From: Treponema sp.
GTDB lineage: Bacteria > Spirochaetota > Spirochaetia > Treponematales > Breznakiellaceae
Length of the DNA: 6,091 nt
Assembly (NCBI GenBank): GCA_031257695.1
Contig: JAIROB010000146.1
Coordinates: 1 to 6,091, forward strand
Direction of reading: 5' to 3'
Shown piece after piece: positions 1 to 5,589 of this stretch. Numbering within the stretch: position 1 is the stretch's first letter; each line of letters begins with the position of its first letter. The notes below the pieces were generated by a model. That model worked only from the letters and a program-made list of their open reading frames with translations, was not told the DNA's origin and made no database searches. Both the position numbers and the translations under genes were made by a program.

Positions 1-352
1 CGGGAAACTACGCTCCGCTTCGCTTTCGAGGTCCGGGGCCTCCGGTTTGGCGCGGACCAGCTTAGGTTCTACATCAAGCCGGAGGACGGGCTGGAGCTTC
101 CGGCCATTATGCAGTGGCTGAAACAGACCTTCGCCCAGCGGTACAACGCTTTGACGGGGGCGGACGGGGCATATCTGGGGGGATCGGTATTGGTTGGCGA
201 TACTGGAGGGGGAGGCTCCGGCGGATGCGGGGGCGGGGGTGGCGCTTGGGGCCGGGGCTGAGCACAGGGACAGACCCCGTAGGCGGAAACGGGGCCGCGC
301 CCCCCGGTTTTCCACCGTTTCCCCCGCTCCCCGGCTCCCTGCGCCCGGTTAA
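1..352 (+). pseudogene. Decayed Y1 (IS200/REP-associated type) transposase, 3' part
   Basis: Frame 1 from the window edge gives FYIKPEDG followed by LPAIMQWLKQTFAQRYN. After a shift into frame 2 near 156-169 the reading continues with GHIWGDRYWLAILEGEAP and an Arg/Pro/Ala-rich tail to TAA at 350-352. The order Lys-Pro strand, 'IMQWLK' helix with a Tyr and Asn, then 'G-IWGDRYW-ILEGE' is what I know from HUH-superfamily Y1 transposases of the small REP-associated kind; the Tyr in QRYN may be the nucleophile. Two lesions support a pseudogene. The frames join only if one G of the runs at 156-160 or 166-169 is removed. The segment that should carry the His-hydrophobic-His metal motif just before FYIKP reads DQLRFYIKP, so both histidines are gone. 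If frame 1 is read straight on, it becomes a glycine-rich string ending at TGA around 259-261. The 5' end lies outside the window. Family assignment is fairly secure, the exact IS group is not. Confidence 0.68.
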
Positions 353-646
353 GCGGGGTAATACCGCCCTGAGCCGCGCCAAATCCCGTTTTCCCGCCGC
401 CTGTAAGTTTTTCTAAGGGAAAGATTCGCCCTAAACGGAATGCCGGGCCTGAATTGCGGGTCAAGTATAACCGGCACGGGGACGCGCACACATTGTGTAA
501 TGCGGGCGGCAAGCGAGTTCCACTACCGGGACCCCCGGCCAAAGCCTTAGTGCGTCCCCGCTAACCCAACCGGGTCCATGGGGGGAGCAGCCCCCTTGCC
601 GAGCCCTCTTTTGGAGGCTAGACTATACCGAAAACGGGGGGATGTG
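353..646. other. Gene-free stretch between transposase remnant and thrC
   Basis: About 290 bases with no coding region I can support. It starts with a near-palindrome around GGTAATACC just after the transposase stop. It also holds a short hairpin at 526-538 (CCGGG, loop ACC, CCCGG) and another at 581-595 (GGGGG, loop AGCAG, CCCCC). Neither hairpin is followed by a T-run, so neither is a convincing intrinsic terminator. A TATAAC at 466-471 could be a -10 element, but I see no -35 at the right distance, so the thrC promoter is not identified. Some of this stretch may be the end of the dead transposon. Confidence 0.5.
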
Positions 647-1951
647 ATGCGGTTCAGGTCAACGGGCTCAACTGGGAGGGAAGTTTCTTTTAAGGACGCT
701 ATTTTTAACTGTCTTCCCCCGGACGGAGGGCTGTACGTCCCCGTCGCGGCGCCGGATATGCGGCAGTACATCCTGTATATGGACGCCGAAACCACCTTTC
801 CTGAACTGGTCGGGGCCCTGGCTCCGGCGCTCCTCCAGGGCGAACTGAACCCTCTTGCCGCGGCCCGGGTTGCGGAGAGCGCCCTCGATTTTGAGCCGGT
901 TCTGACAGAGCTGGACGATAACTTTTCCGTTCTGTCCCTGTGCAACGGGCCTACCGGGGTTTTTAAAGATTACGGCGTCGCGTTTTTGGCTGCCCTGCTG
1001 GAGGAGCTGCTCGACACTGAAGGGCGGGCGCTGATTCTCTCCGCGGCAAGGCAGGATACGGGGGCCAGCATAGCCCGGGCGTTCGGCGGACGGCGGGGTA
1101 TGACTTCGGTTATACTCTACCCTTCCGGCCCGGTCCGGGGGCTGGACCCCGCGTCCTATGCGGCCAGGGGCGGCTCCATAGTTCCCATTCAGATCAGGGG
1201 CTCCTTTGACGACTGTCAGCGGCTCGTTGCCGAGGCGATAAACGACAGGCCCTTTGCGGAGCGCTACAATATTGTCTGCGCGAACGCGGTAAATCCCGGC
1301 AGGTTTCTCCCTCAGATATTTTACTATTGTTACGCTTTCATTAAATTGAAAAAAATCCTCAAGGAAAAACTGTTTTTCAGCGTGCCCTGCGGAAATTTCG
1401 GCAACCTGATCGCCGGGCTCTACGCGTGGAAAACGGGGATGCCCGTGAACGGTTTTATTGCCGCCATGAACGCCAACAACGCGTTTGGGGAGTACCTTAA
1501 CGGCGGGGAGTTCAAGCCGGGAAAGCTCATCCAAACCAATTCCCCCGCCCTGGACGTGAGCGTTCCGTCAAACTACGGGCGCCTGGCGGCCTTTTACGCG
1601 GAGGCCCCGGCGGTGATGAATAATATGGTTTTTCCCGATTCTATTGACGACAAAACCACGGTTATGGAAATAGAAAGGGTCTGGAAAACCTATAAATTTC
1701 TGCTGGACCCCCACAGCGCGGTCGCGTTTGCCGCGGCCCGGCGTTTTTCCCGCCGCTCCGGGTTTAACGGCCATGTGGTGGCGCTTGCCACGGGGCACCC
1801 GGCGAAACAGGCGAAACTGGTCGCCCAGGCCACGGGGGAGGAGCTTGAAATTCCTGAAAAGTTTGTCAACCTATGGAAAAGAACCGATCCCATGGCTACC
1901 ATTCCGCCGCAACTGGATGCCCTGGAGGGGGCCATCGCAAGCTGCTGTTAG
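647..1951 (+). CDS. thrC: Threonine synthase family protein (ThrC), divergent
   Basis: 434-residue fold-type II PLP enzyme of the E. coli-like threonine synthase class (O-phospho-L-homoserine to L-threonine and phosphate, cytoplasmic, last step of threonine synthesis). Recognisable parts: N-terminus MRFRST, LPPDGGLYVP (23-32), NGPTGVFKDYG (100-110) with the Schiff-base lysine K107, phosphate-binding VPCGNFGNLIAGL (246-258), SPALDVSVPSN (299-309), LDPHSAVAFA (353-362) and ALATGHPAK (379-387). Length fits the family. ATG 647 was chosen because homologous proteins begin at this MRFRST-like motif and a G-run (636-641) lies 5 nt upstream; GTG 644 is an alternative, and an upstream in-frame ATG at 578 adds unlike sequence. 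Several normally conserved loops differ: the TSGDTG loop reads ARQDTG (135-140), NSIN reads NAVN (213-216), and the S-x-LQE region reads RGLDPAS. The fold is secure; full threonine synthase activity is less so. It is followed after 21 nt by a channel gene on the same strand. Confidence 0.88.
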   Translation: MRFRSTGSTGREVSFKDAIFNCLPPDGGLYVPVAAPDMRQYILYMDAETTFPELVGALAPALLQGELNPLAAARVAESALDFEPVLTELDDNFSVLSLCNGPTGVFKDYGVAFLAALLEELLDTEGRALILSAARQDTGASIARAFGGRRGMTSVILYPSGPVRGLDPASYAARGGSIVPIQIRGSFDDCQRLVAEAINDRPFAERYNIVCANAVNPGRFLPQIFYYCYAFIKLKKILKEKLFFSVPCGNFGNLIAGLYAWKTGMPVNGFIAAMNANNAFGEYLNGGEFKPGKLIQTNSPALDVSVPSNYGRLAAFYAEAPAVMNNMVFPDSIDDKTTVMEIERVWKTYKFLLDPHSAVAFAAARRFSRRSGFNGHVVALATGHPAKQAKLVAQATGEELEIPEKFVNLWKRTDPMATIPPQLDALEGAIASCC

Positions 1952-1960
1952 GAACTGTAT

Positions 1961-1967
1961 AAAGGGG
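1961..1967 (+). promoter_or_regulatory. Ribosome binding site of the MscS-family gene
   Basis: AAAGGGG, 5 nt before ATG 1973, inside the 21-nt gap after the thrC stop. It fixes the start of the channel gene and supports co-transcription with thrC, since the gap is too short for an obvious separate promoter. Confidence 0.6.
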
Positions 1968-1972
1968 CTGTT

Positions 1973-3406
1973 ATGAAAATTCGAAGCTGCGCGGTTGTTT
2001 TGTTCACGATATGGAGCTGCGGGTTCCTTCCCCGCAACGCGGCGGCCCAGGAATCAGCGCAGCAAACAGCGGCGCAGCAAGCAGCATCCCAACAGGCAGT
2101 ATCGCAGGCGGCGGAGGGGGGGGTAAGTTCGGGACAGGCGCAAACCCCGGAGCCGGGCGAGGGCTTTATTGAGGGCGCGGAAACGCTGGGTGAGACAATA
2201 CTGGAAACCGTCGAGGAGGACAGCGGCTTTAAGGCGAATATTTTTATGCGCCTGGGAATTGCCGCGGCGATTATTATTATTCAGGCGCTGCTTATACGGC
2301 TGGTGTGGCGCCTGTTTGCCTGGCTTAAAATAAAGCTGGCGGGTTATGGGGCACAACACTTCAAAAACCTGACCATACGAAAATTTCACATCATGGACAC
2401 CAAGCAGATACTCAATATTCTTTTTTCAGCGTTAAGAGTCGCAAAGTATATTGTAACCGCGTTCCAGTTGTTCCTCACCGTCCCCATGGTGTTCAGTTTG
2501 TTTCCCCTGACAAAGGATCTGGCGGGCAAGATATTCGGATACATTTTAACGCCCCTCAAAAACATAGCCCTGGGGGCGATCAATTATATTCCCAACATTT
2601 TTACCATCGTTATTATTATCATCATAACCCGGTATATGATCCAGAGCCTCAGATTTTTTGCCCTCCGTATAGAAAAGGGGCGGCTGGCGATTCCCGGTTT
2701 CTACCCTGATTGGGCCAGGCCGACCTTTAATATATTACGGATACTGTTGTACGCCTTTATGGTGGCGATTATTTACCCCTACCTTCCCGGCTCGAACTCC
2801 AACGCGTTCCAGGGGGTTTCGGTTTTTGTGGGCATCATCATTTCCCTGGGGTCAAGCTCCGCCATCGGCAACATGGTGGCCGGCATGGTGATTACCTATA
2901 TGCGCCCCTTTAAAATCGGCGACCGGATACAGCTCAACGAAACTGTGGGCTTTGTGGTGGAGAAGTCCGCCATGGTCACCAGGATTATCACCCATAAAAA
3001 TGAATACGTTACTTTCCCGAACCTGATGGTGCTGTCCTCCAAGATCGTCAACTACCACACCTCCTCCGACGAAAACGAGGAGGGGCTGATCCTCTACGCG
3101 GAGGTGACCATGGGTTACGCGGTGCCCTGGCGCCAGGTCCATGAGATACTGCTTGGGGCGGCGCGGAAAACCGCGTTTGCGGAAGAAAAGCCTGGGCCCT
3201 TTGTGCTGCAAACCGCGCTGGACGATTATTACGCCCGGTATCAGATCAACCTGTACACCAAGGCGGTGGAGAAGGTGCCGTCCATCTATTCGGAGCTGTA
3301 CCAAAACCTGCAGGACGGCTTTGTGGAAGCGGGGATCAGTCTGACGGCGCCCTCCTATCAGATTAGGATACCGGGGGACACGGAGACACGGCCTTCCTCA
3401 ACTTAA
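1973..3406 (+). CDS. MscS-family mechanosensitive ion channel
   Basis: 477 residues. Residues 1-25 look like a cleavable signal sequence (MKIR, hydrophobic core, cleavage near NAAA-QE). A low-complexity Gln/Ala/Ser-rich stretch (26-57) and an acidic linker (58-86) follow, which would lie in the periplasm if the signal is cut. Hydrophobic segments lie near 92-116, 148-177, 205-226, 253-271 and 279-310. The last is the pore-lining TM3 plus the start of the beta domain: LGSSSAIGNMVAGMVITYM (292-310), then RPFKIGDRI (311-319), GFVVE (326-330) and the loop TFPNLMVLSSKIVNY (347-361), all diagnostic of MscS channels. The C-terminal alpha/beta domain (370-465) is present. The role by family is release of osmolytes through the inner membrane on hypo-osmotic shock; no substrate or partner can be read from the sequence. 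It is larger than E. coli MscS (286 aa) because of the N-terminal extension. Its stop overlaps that of the convergent gene to the right. Confidence 0.93.
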   Translation: MKIRSCAVVLFTIWSCGFLPRNAAAQESAQQTAAQQAASQQAVSQAAEGGVSSGQAQTPEPGEGFIEGAETLGETILETVEEDSGFKANIFMRLGIAAAIIIIQALLIRLVWRLFAWLKIKLAGYGAQHFKNLTIRKFHIMDTKQILNILFSALRVAKYIVTAFQLFLTVPMVFSLFPLTKDLAGKIFGYILTPLKNIALGAINYIPNIFTIVIIIIITRYMIQSLRFFALRIEKGRLAIPGFYPDWARPTFNILRILLYAFMVAIIYPYLPGSNSNAFQGVSVFVGIIISLGSSSAIGNMVAGMVITYMRPFKIGDRIQLNETVGFVVEKSAMVTRIITHKNEYVTFPNLMVLSSKIVNYHTSSDENEEGLILYAEVTMGYAVPWRQVHEILLGAARKTAFAEEKPGPFVLQTALDDYYARYQINLYTKAVEKVPSIYSELYQNLQDGFVEAGISLTAPSYQIRIPGDTETRPSST

Positions 3407-3951
3407 CGGAAATGAAAGCCGATGGCAACGCCCAGGTCGGGCCAAAACGAAACAACCAAACCGCGCCAAGCCGCCATACCCCGGGAAAAGGCGCTTAAAT
3501 AGAGAGGGCCGAGATTCAGGGAATACCCCAGGTCCAGGGCAGCCCGCCAGCTTAACCAGGGCTGTTTTCCGCCGGTCAGGAGGGGCAGTTCGTACAGCGG
3601 ATACAGGGATAGATACCAGCCCCTCATGGGGGAGCTTCGCCGCCTATTCAGATAAAGACTTGCCCCAAGGGAAACGTTAAGGGAACTAAATGCGCCGTCT
3701 TCATAGTAGGGGGAAATGACGGCGTTCCCGCTCAAGGCAAAAGCGCCAAAGCGCAGGGCCAGCGCTTTGGTTTCTATGGGCAACAAAAAGCGGGAATCGC
3801 TCTCGTGATCCTCGAACCGGGCAAGGGGCGCCGCCGTGCCTGAGGCTGTGCCGAAAAGGGCAGGCGCATAATATTGAACGGCAAAATCCAGGGATTGTCC
3901 GGCAATCGGCAGGAATGTCAAGGCAATGACAAAAATCCATTTTTCTTTCAT
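3403..3951 (-). CDS. Small exported protein, probably outer-membrane beta-barrel
   Basis: 182 residues, not recognised as a named family. The N-terminus MKEKWIFVIALTFLPIAGQS is a good signal peptide, with cleavage likely just after AGQ or AGQS. The rest has no transmembrane helix but repeated short stretches of alternating hydrophobic and polar residues rich in Tyr, Trp, Leu and Ser (for example LNVSLGASLYLN, GWYLSLYPLYELPLL, AALDLGYSLNLGPLYLSAF), and ends ...GVAIGFHFR. That pattern fits a small outer-membrane barrel, which is inference only. ATG 3951 directly follows the TAA of the upstream lipoprotein gene (zero gap), with its ribosome site GGGGGAG (3961-3955) inside that gene, so the two are translationally coupled. 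The stop shares TTAA (3403-3406) with the convergent channel gene. A function in envelope assembly or transport cannot be assigned. Confidence 0.75.
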   Translation of the reverse strand: MKEKWIFVIALTFLPIAGQSLDFAVQYYAPALFGTASGTAAPLARFEDHESDSRFLLPIETKALALRFGAFALSGNAVISPYYEDGAFSSLNVSLGASLYLNRRRSSPMRGWYLSLYPLYELPLLTGGKQPWLSWRAALDLGYSLNLGPLYLSAFSRGMAAWRGLVVSFWPDLGVAIGFHFR

Positions 3952-4404
3952 TTACTCCCCCGCCGTAATAAGAGGCCGGTAATAATGCTCCGATATTTCG
4001 GGACATTCGTTCATGACAGCAACCGTGTCCGGTATTTCCGGGTAGTTGGTCCGCAAATATTCTACCGCCTCTTGGTATGAGTCCCGCCAAGCATACCGGA
4101 CATTTAAAACCCGGTTCCCGTATTCGTTTCGCGATTCATCGAGCTCAAGCGCCAGTTCTCCGCCGTAGGTGATAACGCCATTTTCAACCGTAAAAGTAAA
4201 ATCTTCCAGCGCAAAATCAGTAAAAACCCGTTTGAGGGATCGATCGAAAAGCGCGTCCAGTATGTAACGCGCTTCGGGAAGTTTTGCAAAAATGAAGTTT
4301 TTACCCGATTTCAGATTATACCAGTCTCCAACCCCCGAAAGAATCCACCACTCCTGATGAGCCCTGAGTATCAACCCCGCGGGGTCTCCTTCAATATTCA
4401 CCAC
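3952..4404 (-). CDS. Body of a split lipoprotein (second reading frame)
   Basis: 150 residues from GTG 4404 (or 149 from GTG 4401). The same frame is open further upstream to TAA 4455-4453. No family recognised. The protein reads VNIEGDPAGLILRAHQEWW, then ILSGVGDWYN, two Phe-rich strands (DFALEDFTFTVENGVITYGG) and an acidic, Tyr-rich end (EISEHYYRPLITAGE). It has no export signal of its own. I think it is the main part of the lipoprotein whose signal sequence lies just upstream in the other frame. A -1 change between 4455 and 4398, for instance on the AAAA at 4425-4422 (minus-strand sense), would give one protein of about 190 residues reading ...SPQAK-TGCLLFVVNIEGD. The alternative is separate translation restarted at GTG overlapping the upstream TGA (GTGA). 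It is followed without gap by the barrel-like gene. Confidence 0.65.
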   Translation of the reverse strand: MVNIEGDPAGLILRAHQEWWILSGVGDWYNLKSGKNFIFAKLPEARYILDALFDRSLKRVFTDFALEDFTFTVENGVITYGGELALELDESRNEYGNRVLNVRYAWRDSYQEAVEYLRTNYPEIPDTVAVMNECPEISEHYYRPLITAGE

Positions 4405-4523
4405 AAACAGAAGGCAGCCGGTTTTGCCTGGGGAGAAAACCGGCTGCCCTTCTTAACATTGGGGATCGCGTAACAGCCGCCCAAGAGACAGACAATCATT
4501 GCCAGCAACACGGGCCGTATCAT
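4398..4523 (-). CDS. Lipoprotein signal peptide ORF, upstream part of the split gene
   Basis: 41 codons from ATG 4523 to TGA 4400-4398. MIRPVLLAMIVCLLGGC is a textbook lipoprotein signal: basic residue, hydrophobic core, lipobox L-G-G-C with C17 as the lipidation site. The mature start is YAIPNVKKGSRFSPQAK, and then the frame runs into AAFCLW and a stop. The start has GGGG at 4530-4527, three bases upstream. A 41-residue lipoprotein is implausibly short, and the next frame continues at once as a 150-residue soluble domain with no signal. So this is best read as the 5' part of one gene broken by a frameshift, whether mutation, sequencing error or programmed. It is the first gene after the promoter at 4656-4627. 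Confidence 0.68.
   Translation of the reverse strand: MIRPVLLAMIVCLLGGCYAIPNVKKGSRFSPQAKPAAFCLW
4410..4452. repeat. Strong inverted repeat at the frameshift junction of the lipoprotein gene
   Basis: GGCAGCCGGTTTT (4413-4425) pairs perfectly over 13 bp with AAAACCGGCTGCC (4436-4448) around a 10-base loop. After a bulged C at 4449, three more pairs form (GAA 4410-4412 with TTC 4450-4452). On the minus strand the stem is followed by TTCTGTTTGTGG, which is only moderately T-rich, so it resembles a weak intrinsic terminator or attenuator lying inside the coding region. It could also be a small palindromic insertion. It occupies most of the 58 bases in which the two lipoprotein frames overlap. Confidence 0.85.
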
Positions 4524-4626
4524 TTTCCCCAGGATACACATTGGCAATCTACCTTGCGGCCTGTTCGCTTAACAGGGAGTCAAGCAAAGAGGCATCTCTA
4601 AATGAAACTATGATATTTCTTAGATG

Positions 4627-4656
4627 AATATAACACTTGTGGCTTATATTTATCAA
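4627..4656 (-). promoter_or_regulatory. Sigma70-like promoter of the lipoprotein/barrel operon
   Basis: On the minus strand TTGATA (4656-4651) and TATATT (4632-4627) are separated by 18 bases; each box matches the consensus at 5 of 6 positions. The surrounding 100 bases are much more AT-rich than the genes on either side. Predicted transcription start is near 4620, giving a leader of about 100 nt before ATG 4523. No clear operator was seen. Confidence 0.6.
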
Positions 4657-4678
4657 GTCAGAATTCGGTTAGATTTTC

Positions 4679-4694
4679 GCGTGAGACGTCACGC
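4679..4694. repeat. Short inverted repeat after the siroheme-protein gene
   Basis: GCGTGA (4679-4684), loop GACG, TCACGC (4689-4694). It lies about 30 bases beyond the stop of the minus-strand redox gene and some 20 bases upstream of the promoter of the lipoprotein operon. With no T-run after it on the minus strand (GAAAATCT follows), it could be a weak terminator or a protein-binding dyad. The GGCGC/GCGCC pair (4714-4718 with 4731-4735) across the stop codon is another possible stem. Confidence 0.4.
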
Positions 4695-4725
4695 CCCTCG
4701 CATTGTCCAACCAAGGCGCCGCGCC

Positions 4726-5589
4726 CTACAGCGCCGCTTCCAGTTCCTGTTTCAGGCCCCCGGAGCCAAGCCGGAGCAGGGTCCGTCCCAGGCGCTCGCC
4801 GCTTTTGGCGTTGTTCCGGAAAAACGCTATGGTCGCGTCCGCGGCTTTGAGGACCTGTTCTTTGTCAAAGAGCAGGGGCAGCAGGCGCTGCCCTTCCTGT
4901 ATGGTGTTGCCGAACATCCCGCCGAAGGAAAGCTGGTAGCCGTTCCTGCCCTGTAACGCGCCGGAGGGACAGTTTTTGACGCATCTGCCGCAGTAGACGC
5001 AGGAAGATTCGGCGAAGTCGAGGGTTTCCCCGTCCTTGTCCACCCGCAGGGCGCCCTTGGGACAGGTCGTTTCGCAGACACCGCAGTAGAGGCAGTCCTT
5101 TTTGTCCCATCCGGGGAAGACGCCGCCCTTGATGCCCAGGTCGTTTTCCTCCGCCTTGAGGCAGTTGTTCCTGCAGCCCGTGACGCCGATCTTAAACTTG
5201 TGGGGCAGCTCCTGGCCGAAATACCGGTCGGCCAGCTCCTCCGCCAGCGCTGTGGTTTCTATGGCGCCGCTGGGACAGACCGCCGAACCCTGGCACGCGG
5301 TAATGGTCCGCACCTGGGGCCCGCTGGCGCCCGCGGCGACCCCCGCTGCGAGGAGGTCCTTTTTAATCGCTTCAATATCCTCAAATGCAATAAAGGGGAT
5401 CTCGATCCCCTGGCGGCTGGTCAGATGGATATAGCCCCTGCCGTACTTTTTCGCGGCCCCGATGATCCTTTCCAGTTGTTCCGCCCTGACCTGGCCGCCG
5501 GTCACCTTGAGGCGCAGGGAAAATGTGTCCTTCTGAACTTGCCGCATAAAACCGCTTTTTTTAAGAGCGGCGTGATCAACTTCTGCCAT
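4726..5589 (-). CDS. Siroheme/[4Fe-4S] sulfite-nitrite reductase-like protein with two ferredoxin clusters (AsrC-like)
   Basis: 287 residues, cytoplasmic redox protein. Residues 20-90 are a nitrite/sulfite reductase ferredoxin-like half-domain (FSLRLKVTGGQV, then HLTSRQGIEIPF with R59). The coupled siroheme-[4Fe-4S] site shows C99-x5-C105 (ACQGSAVCPSG) and C139-x3-C143 (GCRNNC). Two complete ferredoxin motifs follow: C166, C169, C172, C176 and C197, C200, C203, C207, each ending CP-x-GAL. This architecture matches subunit C of anaerobic sulfite reductase (AsrC, COG2221 group), but the partner genes asrA and asrB are not in the window, so the substrate (sulfite, nitrite or other) is open. ATG 5589 was chosen because GGAGG (5599-5595) sits 5 nt upstream and the sequence MAEVDHAALKKSG suits the family; ATG 5607 (MPGEETMAE) is possible. 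It overlaps the upstream HD-domain gene by 14 nt, implying translational coupling. Confidence 0.85.
   Translation of the reverse strand: MAEVDHAALKKSGFMRQVQKDTFSLRLKVTGGQVRAEQLERIIGAAKKYGRGYIHLTSRQGIEIPFIAFEDIEAIKKDLLAAGVAAGASGPQVRTITACQGSAVCPSGAIETTALAEELADRYFGQELPHKFKIGVTGCRNNCLKAEENDLGIKGGVFPGWDKKDCLYCGVCETTCPKGALRVDKDGETLDFAESSCVYCGRCVKNCPSGALQGRNGYQLSFGGMFGNTIQEGQRLLPLLFDKEQVLKAADATIAFFRNNAKSGERLGRTLLRLGSGGLKQELEAAL

Noticed and set aside
69..542. Long minus-strand open frame opposite the transposase remnant
   Set aside because: Pro/Gly/Arg-rich sequence with no motif or good ribosome site. It mirrors GC-rich DNA whose + strand frames show real transposase motifs.
490..545. tRNA-like stretch containing GAGTTCCACTACCGGG
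   Set aside because: No 7-bp acceptor stem, no consistent T-arm and no anticodon arm can be drawn.
578..646. Possible 23-residue N-terminal extension of ThrC from ATG 578
   Set aside because: The family begins at the MRFRST-like motif, and the extension is low-complexity and overlaps a G/C hairpin region.
668..1534. 288-codon minus-strand open frame opposite thrC
   Set aside because: The + strand frame has clear ThrC motifs over the same stretch; the antisense product shows no domain, signal or family pattern.
4398..4455. Classical -1 programmed frameshift signal (X XXY YYZ heptamer plus downstream stem) in the lipoprotein
   Set aside because: No proper heptamer lies in the zero frame; only an AAAA run is available, and it lies within or after the hairpin rather than upstream of it. 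Mutation or error is at least as likely.
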